NCBI RefSeq assembly: GCF_900602065.1
Contig: NZ_UWFN01000166.1
Location: forward strand, 1-64,000
Source: Pseudomonas viridiflava
GTDB taxonomy: Bacteria; Pseudomonadota; Gammaproteobacteria; Pseudomonadales; Pseudomonadaceae
Length of the DNA: 64,000 bases
Reading direction: 5' to 3'
Shown: one piece after another, positions 40,836-48,785 of the stretch
Numbering within the stretch: position 1 is the stretch's first letter
Layout: each line of letters opens with the position of its first letter
The notes under the pieces: generated by a model
Database searches by the model: none
Told to the model about the DNA's origin: nothing
Seen by the model: the letters and a program-made list of their open reading frames with translations, nothing else
Made by a program: the position numbers and the translations under genes

Positions 40836-41072
40836 GTGGGCAATTCCTTTTGGAGTTATCCACTGGTTTTAGAGTTGTTGCTCTAGAAAGTCAAATACCG
40901 CTGCGTCGAGACATCCGCAGGACTGGCGTTAGTCGGGAGGGTGGCGCTACATTCACAGCATTCAATCCATCAGAAGTATCGTCCTCCCGGCGAAACCAGT
41001 CCTACAGTGTTTGGCGTTTGATAATGTCTGGCGGTATCTTTGCCGGTCTAGCGCAGCGGTCCGGAAACATTC

Positions 41073-42125
41073 ATGTCGAAATCATCAGATGGCGTTCCTG
41101 CGGGATCTACCATCGCATCCTTGCCCAAAGGCGCGAGCCTGACCCTGATTGATGTCGCCAAGGTGGCGGGCGTTTCGCCGATGACGGTTTCCCGGGCATT
41201 GCACCGGCCTGAGCTGGTCAGCGAGAAGACTCGCGACAAGGTGCGCGAGGCTGTGCGCGCGACAGGCTATGTTTCGAACATGTTGGCCGGTGGGCTGGCC
41301 AGCAATAAGAGCCGCCTGGTAGCGATCTTCCTGCCGACGATTGCCAACTCAATCTTTGCCGACACGGTACAGGCGCTGATGGACTCCCTGACCAAAGCGG
41401 GCTATCAGACGATGATGGGGCTGACCGGTTATTCCGCCGAGCAGGAAGAGAGGCTGCTTGAGGCGGTCCTGGGGCGGCGGCCTGACGGCATTGTATTAAC
41501 CGGTACGCTGCACACTGAGGCAAGTCGGATGCGCCTTGCCCAGGCGGGCATTCCGGTGGTCGAGGCGTGGGACTTGAGTGAAGCGCCTATCGACATGCTG
41601 GTGGGCTTTTCCCATGAAGCGGTGGGCGAGGCCGTGGCGCGGCATCTGCTGGAGAAAAACTATCGGCGTTTCTCGGTAGTTACCATCAGCGACCCCCGTG
41701 GTATGCGCCGCTGCAAAAGCCTGCTGGCTGAGCTGGAGCGCCATGGCGTTCGTGATGTGCCGGTTGAAGTGCTTGCGCCGCCAGCCACACTTGAAATCGG
41801 CCGCGAAGGTTTGCGTCGCCTGCTCGACCAGCAAGAGCGCCCTGAAATTGTTATCTGCAGCTCGGACACTATCGCGCAAGGTGTTCTGGCTGAAGCGGCC
41901 AGCCGGGGTTTGCGTGTGCCCGAAGACTTGGCGGTGATGGGCTTCGGTGACTTGAGCAGCGCCGCACAGGTTTATCCGGCATTGTCCACGGTCAACGTCG
42001 ATGGTTTGCGTATCGGCCAACTCGCCGCTCAGGCCCTGCTGGAGCGCTTCGGCTACCCCGCTGGCGCAGAAAATCCCTTGCGGATCGATACCGGTTTCAC
42101 CCTCATCGACCGCGCCACCACCTGA
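41073..42125 (+). CDS. LacI family transcriptional regulator
   Basis: The 350-residue protein has a LacI-type helix-turn-helix at about residues 24-45 (LTLIDVAKVAGVSPMTVSRAL), the hinge (VSNMLAGGLASNKS), and a periplasmic-binding-like sensor domain (IFLPTIANSIFADTVQALMD, RPDGIVLTG, VMGFGDLS). It resembles the GntR/gluconate-type branch. Two identical palindromes lie directly after it and before a sugar-acid dehydratase gene, so it probably represses that gene until a hexarate or related acid binds. The first 20 residues before the helix-turn-helix look disordered. Confidence 0.9.
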   Translation: MSKSSDGVPAGSTIASLPKGASLTLIDVAKVAGVSPMTVSRALHRPELVSEKTRDKVREAVRATGYVSNMLAGGLASNKSRLVAIFLPTIANSIFADTVQALMDSLTKAGYQTMMGLTGYSAEQEERLLEAVLGRRPDGIVLTGTLHTEASRMRLAQAGIPVVEAWDLSEAPIDMLVGFSHEAVGEAVARHLLEKNYRRFSVVTISDPRGMRRCKSLLAELERHGVRDVPVEVLAPPATLEIGREGLRRLLDQQERPEIVICSSDTIAQGVLAEAASRGLRVPEDLAVMGFGDLSSAAQVYPALSTVNVDGLRIGQLAAQALLERFGYPAGAENPLRIDTGFTLIDRATT

Positions 42126-42162
42126 AGTCACTGGCATCTGAATTAATGAACGGTGCTATTGA

Positions 42163-42178
42163 ATGATTGCGCAATCAT
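42163..42178. promoter_or_regulatory. LacI-type operator O1
   Basis: Perfect 16-bp palindrome ATGATTGCGCAATCAT with a central CG, as usual for LacI-family sites. It starts 38 bases after the regulator's stop. Confidence 0.8.
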
Positions 42179-42236
42179 AGTAGTATCGGCTCAGTTCTCC
42201 CGCCGCATCAGGGCGTGGAGATTTTTTTGAAGTCTG

Positions 42237-42254
42237 AATGATTGCGCAATCATT
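42237..42254. promoter_or_regulatory. LacI-type operator O2
   Basis: The same palindrome as O1, here extended to a perfect 18 bp (AATGATTGCGCAATCATT). Its centre lies 75 bp from that of O1, about seven helical turns, which fits looping. It is 65 bases before the dehydratase start. Confidence 0.8.
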
Positions 42255-42318
42255 ATTCTCTGCATTTGCTCGTGCCTAACCACGAAGCTCTGGTGCGAGC
42301 CGAACTCAGGAAGCCCCT

Positions 42319-43479
42319 ATGCAAACCCAACAAGAAAACATCAAGTCCGCCGATCACGACCAGATTGCCTGGGTGAAGGTCTCATCGGTATTCCTGCCGC
42401 TGGCCAATCCGATCAGCGACGCCAAGGTATTGACCGGGCGGCAGAAGCCGATGACCGAAATCGCCATGCTGTTCGTGGAAATCGAAACCGTTGATGGCCA
42501 TAGCGGGCTGGGTTTCAGTTACTCGAAGCGCGCCGGTGGTCCTGGCCAGTTTGCGCACGCTCAGGAAATCGCTCCGGCGCTCATCGGTGAGAACCCCAGC
42601 GATATCGCCAAGCTGTGGACCAAACTCTGCTGGGCGGGTGCATCGGTGGGCCGCAGCGGCATGTCGACTCAAGCCATTGGGGCCTTCGACGTGGCGCTCT
42701 GGGATCTGAAGGCCAAACGCGCCAATTTGTCCCTGGCACGCTTGCTCGGCGCGCAACGCGATTCTGTACGTTGCTACAACACTTCCGGCGGCTTCTTGCA
42801 TACGCCGCTGGATCAGTTGATGAAAAACACCGATCTGTCCCGGGAAAAGGGCATTGGCGGTATCAAACTGAAAGTCGGTCAGCCGGACTGGGCTGTGGAT
42901 ATCGAGCGCGTCAGCACCATCCGCAAACACCTTGGGGATAACTTCCCGCTGATGGTCGATGCCAATCAGCAGTGGGATCGGCCGACGGCCCAGCGCATGT
43001 GCCGCAAGTTTGAAGAGTACAACCTGATCTGGATCGAAGAGCCGCTCGATTGTTACGACGCGGAAGGCCATGCCGCACTGGCTCAGCAATTCGACACGCC
43101 AATCGCCACAGGGGAAATGCTGACCAGCGTGGCCGAGCACGCCGAGTTCATCAAATTGCGCGGCGCTGACTTCCTCATGCCCGATGCGCCGCGTGTAGGC
43201 GGCATTACGCCTTATCTGAAAGTAGCGGCCATGGCAGAACAGGCCGGGTTGATGCTGGCACCGCACTTCGCCATGGAGTTGCACGTCCATCTGGCGGCGG
43301 CTTACCCGACTGAACCCTGGGTTGAGCATTTCGAGTGGCTGGAGCCGTTGTTCAATGAGCGCCTGGGAACCCGTGATGGCCGCATGCTGGTGCCGACCCG
43401 GCCAGGATTGGGGTTGACGCTGAGCGAGCAGGTCAAGCCGTGGACCGCGCAGCAAGTGGAAATTGGCAAACGCCCTTGA
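42319..43479 (+). CDS. L-talarate/galactarate dehydratase-type enolase superfamily enzyme
   Basis: The 386-residue protein has the mandelate-racemase-type active site: bases K183/K185 in IKLKVGQ, metal ligands D214 (VDANQQW), E240 (WIEEPL) and E266 (TGEMLTS), and H316 (LAPHFAME). All lie 12 positions before the residues I recall for Salmonella TalrD/GalrD (K195/K197, D226, E252, E278, H328), and the sequence PISDAKVLTGRQKP matches that group. It would dehydrate galactarate or talarate to the 3-deoxy-2-keto acid. No transporter or aldolase gene is beside it. Two operators upstream suggest control by the LacI protein. Confidence 0.85.
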   Translation: MQTQQENIKSADHDQIAWVKVSSVFLPLANPISDAKVLTGRQKPMTEIAMLFVEIETVDGHSGLGFSYSKRAGGPGQFAHAQEIAPALIGENPSDIAKLWTKLCWAGASVGRSGMSTQAIGAFDVALWDLKAKRANLSLARLLGAQRDSVRCYNTSGGFLHTPLDQLMKNTDLSREKGIGGIKLKVGQPDWAVDIERVSTIRKHLGDNFPLMVDANQQWDRPTAQRMCRKFEEYNLIWIEEPLDCYDAEGHAALAQQFDTPIATGEMLTSVAEHAEFIKLRGADFLMPDAPRVGGITPYLKVAAMAEQAGLMLAPHFAMELHVHLAAAYPTEPWVEHFEWLEPLFNERLGTRDGRMLVPTRPGLGLTLSEQVKPWTAQQVEIGKRP

Positions 43480-43485
43480 GGGAAA

Positions 43486-43518
43486 GTGATATCCGGGCAG
43501 GTGATGCCCGGATATCAC
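43486..43518 (+). terminator. Long hairpin after the dehydratase gene
   Basis: GTGATATCCGGGCA and TGCCCGGATATCAC form a perfect 14-bp stem with a 5-base loop. No T-run follows, so it may act as a terminator only weakly or protect the mRNA end. Confidence 0.55.
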
Positions 43519-43529
43519 GCTTGCGTTAA

Positions 43530-43561
43530 GATCGCTCGATACCTATAACACTCGAGCGATC
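43530..43561. promoter_or_regulatory. Candidate TetR autoregulatory operator
   Basis: GATCGCTCGA and TCGAGCGATC form 10-base inverted arms around 12 bases, ending nine bases before the ATG of the TetR gene. The position over the start region fits self-repression. Confidence 0.6.
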
Positions 43562-43570
43562 AAGTTGAGC

Positions 43571-44242
43571 ATGACCCCGCGTATCAAAACCCGTGAACGG
43601 ATCGTGCAGAACAGTCTGGAACTGTTCAATCAGCAGGGCGAGCGCAGTGTCAGCACCAACCACATTGCCGCTCACCTTGAGATGTCGCCCGGTAATCTCT
43701 ATTACCATTTCCCCAATAAGCAGGCGATCATCGCCGAGCTCTTCAGTGAATACGAAGTGCTGGTGAACACCTTTCTGCGCCCGCCCAAAGGCCGTCTGCC
43801 CAGTGTCGAAGACAAGCGGTATTACCTGCTGGAAATCCTCGACGGCATGTGGCGTTATCGTTTTCTGCACCGTGATCTGGAGCATTTGCTGGATGCTGAC
43901 CCTGATCTGGCCGCCCGCTACCGACGTTTTTCCCAGCATTGTCTGATTCAGGCCATGGCCATTTACGGTGGATTTGTTGAGGCTGGCATCCTGCACATGA
44001 ACAAGGTGCAGATTGAGTCGCTGACGCTCAACACCTGGATCATTCTCACGTCCTGGGTACGCTTCCTCTGTACTACGCGGGAAAACAGCACTCATTTGAG
44101 TGAAGATGCGATTCGCCGTGGCGTTTATCAGGTACTGATGCTTGAGTCAGGTTATGTAACTGCGCAGGCGCAACAGGAAGTGAATGCGCTGTGCGAAGAA
44201 TTTTATGTACCGTTGCATCAAGCGCTGGCGGACGGGGTCTGA
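43571..44242 (+). CDS. TetR/AcrR family transcriptional regulator
   Basis: I take ATG 43571 (223 residues); a TTG two codons earlier is less likely. The N-terminal helix-turn-helix is typical (RERIVQNSLELFNQQGERSVST, then HIAAHLEMSPGNLYYHFPNK). The C-terminal ligand domain (residues 75-215) is helical and of the PF13972-like type found in PA0367-like proteins. The ligand is unknown. Targets may include itself (palindrome upstream) and the nearby dehydrogenase genes. Confidence 0.85.
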   Translation: MTPRIKTRERIVQNSLELFNQQGERSVSTNHIAAHLEMSPGNLYYHFPNKQAIIAELFSEYEVLVNTFLRPPKGRLPSVEDKRYYLLEILDGMWRYRFLHRDLEHLLDADPDLAARYRRFSQHCLIQAMAIYGGFVEAGILHMNKVQIESLTLNTWIILTSWVRFLCTTRENSTHLSEDAIRRGVYQVLMLESGYVTAQAQQEVNALCEEFYVPLHQALADGV

Positions 44243-44306
44243 ACGTCGTTAGCCGGAACGAATTGCAGCAATGCTGAATATTCAAAATTGTCCACAGGAG
44301 CCTGTC

Positions 44307-45161
44307 ATGCCCATCGCGCAACTGATCAGCCCGCAGCAACTGGCCGCTCGCCAGCAGCAGCCTGGGCTGGTGATTCTCGATTGTCGTTTTGCTCTGGAAG
44401 ATACCTCCTACGGCCAGCGCAGTTATGCCGACGGGCATATCGACGGCTCGTCGTTCGCCGATCTGGAGCGGGATCTCAGCGGTCCGGTCAGCAAGGGTAA
44501 AACCGGCCGCCATCCGCTGCCGGATCCACAAAAACTGGTTGAGCGCCTGCAGTATTGGGGCGTCAACGCCAATAGCGATGTTGTGCTTTATGACGATGGT
44601 CCGGGTGCCTACGCCGCCCGGGCGTGGTGGCTGCTGGCTTGGTTGGGCAAGCGTAACGGGGTATTTATTCTCGATGGTGGGCTGAAGGCCTGGCACGCTG
44701 CGGGGTTGCCATTAAGCCTTGATCCTCCAGGCAAAGAACCGGGGGATTTTAACGGCCAGCCGGATGACTCGCTGGTGTTGAGTGCCGATCAATTGCAGAA
44801 GCGTCTCAACAAACCAGAATTGACCCTGATTGATGCCCGCGCCGAAGCTCGTTTTCGCGGAGAAGTGGAGCCCATTGATCCGGTCGCGGGGCATATCCCT
44901 GGCGCGCAATGTACGGCGTTCAACGAAAACCTTGGCCCTGATGGACGCTTTTTACCTCCTGAGCAACTCAAGCAGCGGTTTGCCGAAAAGCTTCAAGGGC
45001 GCCCGCCTGAGAGTCTGGTTGCTTATTGCGGCTCCGGCGTAACGGCCTGCCACAACCTGTTCGCGCTGTGCCTGGCGGGTTATCCGTTGGGCGGGTTGTA
45101 TGCGGGGTCGTGGAGTGAGTGGATTACTGATCCGGCGCGTGAGGTTGCGACGGGGGCTTGA
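44307..45161 (+). CDS. Rhodanese-type sulfurtransferase (3-mercaptopyruvate type)
   Basis: The ATG at 44307 has AGGAG seven bases upstream; 284 residues. Two rhodanese domains are present: an inactive N-terminal one and a C-terminal one with Cys241 in AYCGSGVTACHN. The CGSGVT loop is that of 3-mercaptopyruvate sulfurtransferases such as SseA, whereas thiosulfate-specific enzymes usually have CRKGVT. It moves sulfur from 3-mercaptopyruvate or thiosulfate to acceptors such as cyanide or thioredoxin. Follows the TetR gene by 64 bases. Confidence 0.88.
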   Translation: MPIAQLISPQQLAARQQQPGLVILDCRFALEDTSYGQRSYADGHIDGSSFADLERDLSGPVSKGKTGRHPLPDPQKLVERLQYWGVNANSDVVLYDDGPGAYAARAWWLLAWLGKRNGVFILDGGLKAWHAAGLPLSLDPPGKEPGDFNGQPDDSLVLSADQLQKRLNKPELTLIDARAEARFRGEVEPIDPVAGHIPGAQCTAFNENLGPDGRFLPPEQLKQRFAEKLQGRPPESLVAYCGSGVTACHNLFALCLAGYPLGGLYAGSWSEWITDPAREVATGA

Positions 45162-45225
45162 ACGAAATAAAGATGAGCTGCCGCGGTGTCCATGGCACCG
45201 AGCTGTATCGCGGCAAAACATTTGA

Positions 45226-45301
45226 CCTGTAGGAGCTGCCGAAGGCTGCGATAGCGGTGCATCAGAATGAATGCCTCGCAGCCTTCGGCGGCTCCTACAG
45301 G
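45226..45301. repeat. REP inverted pair, GGAGCTGCCGAAGGCTGC subtype
   Basis: Left arm CCTGTAGGAGCTGCCGAAGG from 45226 and right arm ending CTCCTACAGG at 45301, with one mismatch, between the sulfurtransferase and YheT genes. Confidence 0.86.
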
Positions 45302-45312
45302 GGATGTGTTTG

Positions 45313-46335
45313 CTAAACGAACGTCCCATGCGCGTTCGTCAGCCACAATGGAATCCGTCTTTCGAGGTAATAACCCGGATTCTTTAGCGAGCCGTCGACA
45401 AATCCCACATGCCCGCCTTTTTCCTGCAGCTCGAACTCGGTGCTGGCAGACAGTTCTGTCGGTTCCGGCAAGCTGTGCTTGAACACGAACGGATCGTCTG
45501 CCGCCTGGATAATCAGCGTCGGCGTGCGGATTTCTCCCAGGTAATAGCGGCTGGACGCACGACGGTAGTAGTCCTTGGCATCGGCAAAACCGTGCAGCGG
45601 AGCGGTCACCCGGCCATCGAAATCCCAAAACGTGCGCATGTTCTCCAGCGAGCCCAAAGCTGACAGCTCGGCGAGCCCTTCGCTGATCCCTTCATCCTTG
45701 AAGTGCCGCTGCTTGTCCTTCACGTAGGTGACCATTTCGCGCATGAAATGCCGCTGATAGACCTTGGAAAAGCCCATGCCGATGCGGTCGGCGCACTCAT
45801 CCAGACGGAACGGTACAGACACCGCCACTGCGCCTTGCAGGTCACTGTTGACGCCTGACTCCCCCAGATATTTGAGGAGTACGTTGCCGCCCAACGAGTA
45901 ACCGACTGCGTACAACGGTGCCAGTGGGCGTTTGGCGCGCAGATGAGCGATGACCGAGGCCAGATCTTCGCTGGCGCCAGAGTGATAGCTGCGCGACAGC
46001 AAGTTTGGCTCGCCGGAGCAGCCCCGCCAGTTGAGCGCGACGCTGGCCCAGCCTTCCTGAACGATCGCCTGCTGCAGGCCGACCACATAAGGCGAGTTGG
46101 ATGAGCCGGTCAGTCCATGCAGGACCAGCACCAGAGGAGCATTCAACTCGTGCGGGCCAAACCAGTCCAGATCAAGGAAATCTCCATCGGCCAGCCAGAT
46201 GCGCTCGCGTTGACGCTCGATCCGCGTCTTTTTGCGCCACAGCGGACCCCACAAGGTCTGCAAATGAGGATTGCCCAGGCCCGAGGCCGGAATGAAGCGG
46301 TTGGCGAAGGAGGATTGAGCGGGGCGTGTGAGCAC
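45313..46335 (-). CDS. YheT family alpha/beta hydrolase
   Basis: The start is GTG 46335 with AGAGG six bases upstream; 340 residues. The family marks are NPHLQTLWGPLWRK near the start, VLVLHGLTGSSNSPYV, NWRGCSGEPN, and the nucleophile elbow VGYSLGGNVLLKYLGE. The acid and base are likely in IQAADDPFV and GGHVGFVDG. Members act on unknown esters in the cytoplasm; the E. coli gene has no assigned substrate. It lies between two REP-rich gaps and looks monocistronic. Confidence 0.88.
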   Translation of the reverse strand: MLTRPAQSSFANRFIPASGLGNPHLQTLWGPLWRKKTRIERQRERIWLADGDFLDLDWFGPHELNAPLVLVLHGLTGSSNSPYVVGLQQAIVQEGWASVALNWRGCSGEPNLLSRSYHSGASEDLASVIAHLRAKRPLAPLYAVGYSLGGNVLLKYLGESGVNSDLQGAVAVSVPFRLDECADRIGMGFSKVYQRHFMREMVTYVKDKQRHFKDEGISEGLAELSALGSLENMRTFWDFDGRVTAPLHGFADAKDYYRRASSRYYLGEIRTPTLIIQAADDPFVFKHSLPEPTELSASTEFELQEKGGHVGFVDGSLKNPGYYLERRIPLWLTNAHGTFV

Positions 46336-46493
46336 GGTTGTCCTCTCTCGGCAGATTGCGTTTGCGTATGAGGCTTACGTTGCCACAAGTGATAGAAGTC
46401 GTGAGCAGAATTTTTGCTCAGCGGTAGGGACGAGGGATAAGTGGTTTGGCTGATTAACTGGGCGAGATCTGTGCTGGGCTGCAAACACGATCC

Positions 46494-46588
46494 CAGTGGG
46501 AGCGAATTCATTCGCGAAGGGGCCGGTACATGCACAGCACCTGCTTTGTCAGGAATGCTGTCTTCCCGAATAAATTCGGTCCCACCGG
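46494..46588. repeat. REP inverted pair, GAATTCATTCGC subtype
   Basis: Arms 46494-46518 (CAGTGGGAGCGAATTCATTC...) and 46563-46588 (TTCCCGAATAAATTCGGTCC...) pair with several mismatches. GGGGCCGGTACATG follows the left arm, the reverse of the GTACCGGCCC seen before right arms elsewhere. Confidence 0.78.
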
Positions 46589-46619
46589 ATGGCGGTGACC
46601 TGGAGATGAGTGCGAATCC

Positions 46620-46697
46620 CGTGGAGCCCATTCGCGAATGGGCCGGTACATCCGATCTTGATTCATCGTTTGCACAAGCCTATTCGCTCCCACAGGT
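46620..46697. repeat. Truncated REP pair
   Basis: A shortened left arm (GTGGAGCCCATTCGCGAATG from 46621) and a right half ATTCGCTCCCACAGG at 46682-46696. The middle of both arms has been lost. Confidence 0.6.
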
Positions 46698-46722
46698 CAG
46701 GCGTCACTCACGTCGAGCAGAT

Positions 46723-47307
46723 TTACCCGCGCTGCCATAGAGCGTAATAAACCTGCCCGGCTTTCTTCTCCCGGTGCAGACGCCAGTTGCCTGGCAAGCC
46801 GGTAGTCGAAGGCGGGGTTTCGCTTTCGGTGTAGACCCAGGCGTTTTCTGCCAGCCAGCCATGTGATTCCAGCAGTGCGCACGCCGAAGCCAGCAGGTTC
46901 TGGTGGAACGGCGGGTCGAGGAAAACCAAATCGAATGGCTCGGCGGCCTGGTTTTCCAGGTGGCGCAACGAGTCGGTTTGCGAGACCTGGCCAGTGGTGC
47001 AGTTCAGCATGCTCAGATTCTGACGCAGGCTGGCGATCGCTGCAGCGCTGTTATCCAGCGCCAGGCCCTTGCTTGCACCACGGGACAGCGCTTCGAAGAA
47101 CAGCGCGCCGCTGCCGGTGAAAACATCCAGTACCTTGGCACCGGCAATGTCCATTGCCAGCCAGTTGAACAGCGTTTCGCGAACGCGATCGGGTGTCGGG
47201 CGCAGGCCCGGGGCGTCAGGGAACGTCAGTTTACGACTGCCCCATTCGCCACCAATGATGCGCAGTTGGCCCAGGCCGTTATGACCCTTCGGGCGTGGAT
47301 TGGCCAT
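46723..47307 (-). CDS. rsmD: 16S rRNA (guanine-966 N2)-methyltransferase RsmD
   Basis: The 194-residue enzyme has an RsmD start (LRIIGGEWGSRKLTFPD, LRPTPDRVRETLFNWL), SAM-binding LDVFTGSGALFFEALSRGA and the catalytic LDPPFH. It methylates G966 of 16S rRNA. Its ATG shares one base with the stop of the upstream M16 gene (TAATG), so the three genes from 50134 to 46723 are likely one transcript. Length is normal. Confidence 0.95.
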   Translation of the reverse strand: MANPRPKGHNGLGQLRIIGGEWGSRKLTFPDAPGLRPTPDRVRETLFNWLAMDIAGAKVLDVFTGSGALFFEALSRGASKGLALDNSAAAIASLRQNLSMLNCTTGQVSQTDSLRHLENQAAEPFDLVFLDPPFHQNLLASACALLESHGWLAENAWVYTESETPPSTTGLPGNWRLHREKKAGQVYYALWQRG

Positions 47308-48785
47308 TAATGCTCCGGGACCCCAAGAGGGCGTTCAGCGGGTTTGTCGGTGGGCGGCGGCAGCGGCTTTTGCGCAACCGTCGGCCCGGCGGTGACGATG
47401 ACCATCTTGTCAGCGCTCAAGTGCTTGTTCATCACCTCTTTGACTTGCTCGACGGTCACATCCTGCGACTGGGTCATGAAGTCTTCGAGGAAAGTCAGCG
47501 GCAAATCATAGAAGCCGATGGCGCCTAATTGCGCGACGATGGACGAGTTACTGGCGGCGGTCAGCGGGAAGCTGCCGGCCAGTTCACGCTTGGCGTCGTC
47601 CAGTTCCTTCTGGGTCGGGCCGTTAGCGAGGAAATCGCGAACGATGTCCTGCACCAGTTTCAGCGTGTTTTCGCTCAGTTCGGCACGGGTCTGCAGGCCA
47701 ATCATGAACGGCCCTTGGGTTTGCATCGGGGTGAAGCCCGACGAAACGCCATAGGTCAGGCCGCGCTTTTCACGGACTTCAGTCATCAAACGGCTGCCGA
47801 AGCCACCACCACCGAGGATCGAGTTACCCAGCGACAGCGCTGCGTAATCCGGGTCGTTACGCTTGATGCCCAGTTGCGCGAGCATCAGGTGAGTCTGTTT
47901 AGAGGGGAACTCGATGTGAGTTTCGCCCGCTTTGGGTTCGGCAGGCGTTGGCAGTTTTGCCAGTGCCGGGCCTTTAGGCAGCGATGAGGAAACTTGCGCT
48001 GCAATTGCCTGCGCTTCGTCCCGGGACAAATCACCCACCAACGCAATCACCGCGTTACCGGCGGCATAAGCCTTGGCATGAAACGCCTTGAGCTGAGCCT
48101 GGGTGATGGGTTTGATGGTTTCAGCCGTGCCTTCGCTCGGATGGCCATAAGGGTGATTGCCGTACAGGCGCTTGAACAGCTCCTCGCCTGCCAGCGAACC
48201 CGGATTCTGCTTCTTGTACTCGAAGCTGGCCAGCAACTGGTTCTTGATGCGAGTTAGCGAATCAGCAGGGAAGGTCGGCTTGCCCACCACTTCGGAGAAC
48301 AGCTTCAGCGCTGGCTCGCGCTTGTCTGTCGCGCTCAGGCTGCGGATCGAGGCCACTGCCATGTCGCGATAAGCGCCGTTACTGAAGTCAGCGCCAAGGC
48401 CTTCGAAGCCTTGGGCTATAGCGGTCACGTCCTTGCCTTTCACACCTTCGTTGAGCATGGCATTGGTCAGGACGGCGACCCCTGGCAGGGTCTGATCCTG
48501 GCTGCTGCCAGCGGCGAAGGTCAGACGCATGTCAAACATCGGCAGCTCGTGAGCTTCGACGAACAGGACTTTGGCGCCCTCTGCGGTTTGCCAGGTTTGA
48601 ATGTTCAGCGCACGACGTGCCGGAGCCTTGCCGTCGAGCTCTTTCAATGATTCCAGAGCGGGGCGGGCAGGCGCGGCGTTGCTGGCGGCTTCTTCAGCCA
48701 GCGCCGATTGTGTAGCGAAAACACTGAGGCTGGTGGTCAACAGCAGGCCAAACAGCATCTTACGTGGGCCGTTGCGCTCACTCAT
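47307..48785 (-). CDS. M16 peptidase-like protein without the catalytic motif
   Basis: The 492-residue protein has a signal peptide (LFGLLLTTSLSVFATQSALA) and the two M16 halves (FDMRLTFAAGSSQDQTLPGVA, LGNSILGGGGFGSRLMTEVREKRGLTYG). The zinc motif HxxEH is absent at the expected place, where LTNAMLNEGVKG stands, but the R/Y substrate-binding residues in the C-terminal half are kept. It is thus probably the non-catalytic partner of the active M16 protein encoded just upstream, with a 4-base overlap, as in heterodimeric M16B peptidases. Confidence 0.88.
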   Translation of the reverse strand: MSERNGPRKMLFGLLLTTSLSVFATQSALAEEAASNAAPARPALESLKELDGKAPARRALNIQTWQTAEGAKVLFVEAHELPMFDMRLTFAAGSSQDQTLPGVAVLTNAMLNEGVKGKDVTAIAQGFEGLGADFSNGAYRDMAVASIRSLSATDKREPALKLFSEVVGKPTFPADSLTRIKNQLLASFEYKKQNPGSLAGEELFKRLYGNHPYGHPSEGTAETIKPITQAQLKAFHAKAYAAGNAVIALVGDLSRDEAQAIAAQVSSSLPKGPALAKLPTPAEPKAGETHIEFPSKQTHLMLAQLGIKRNDPDYAALSLGNSILGGGGFGSRLMTEVREKRGLTYGVSSGFTPMQTQGPFMIGLQTRAELSENTLKLVQDIVRDFLANGPTQKELDDAKRELAGSFPLTAASNSSIVAQLGAIGFYDLPLTFLEDFMTQSQDVTVEQVKEVMNKHLSADKMVIVTAGPTVAQKPLPPPTDKPAERPLGVPEH

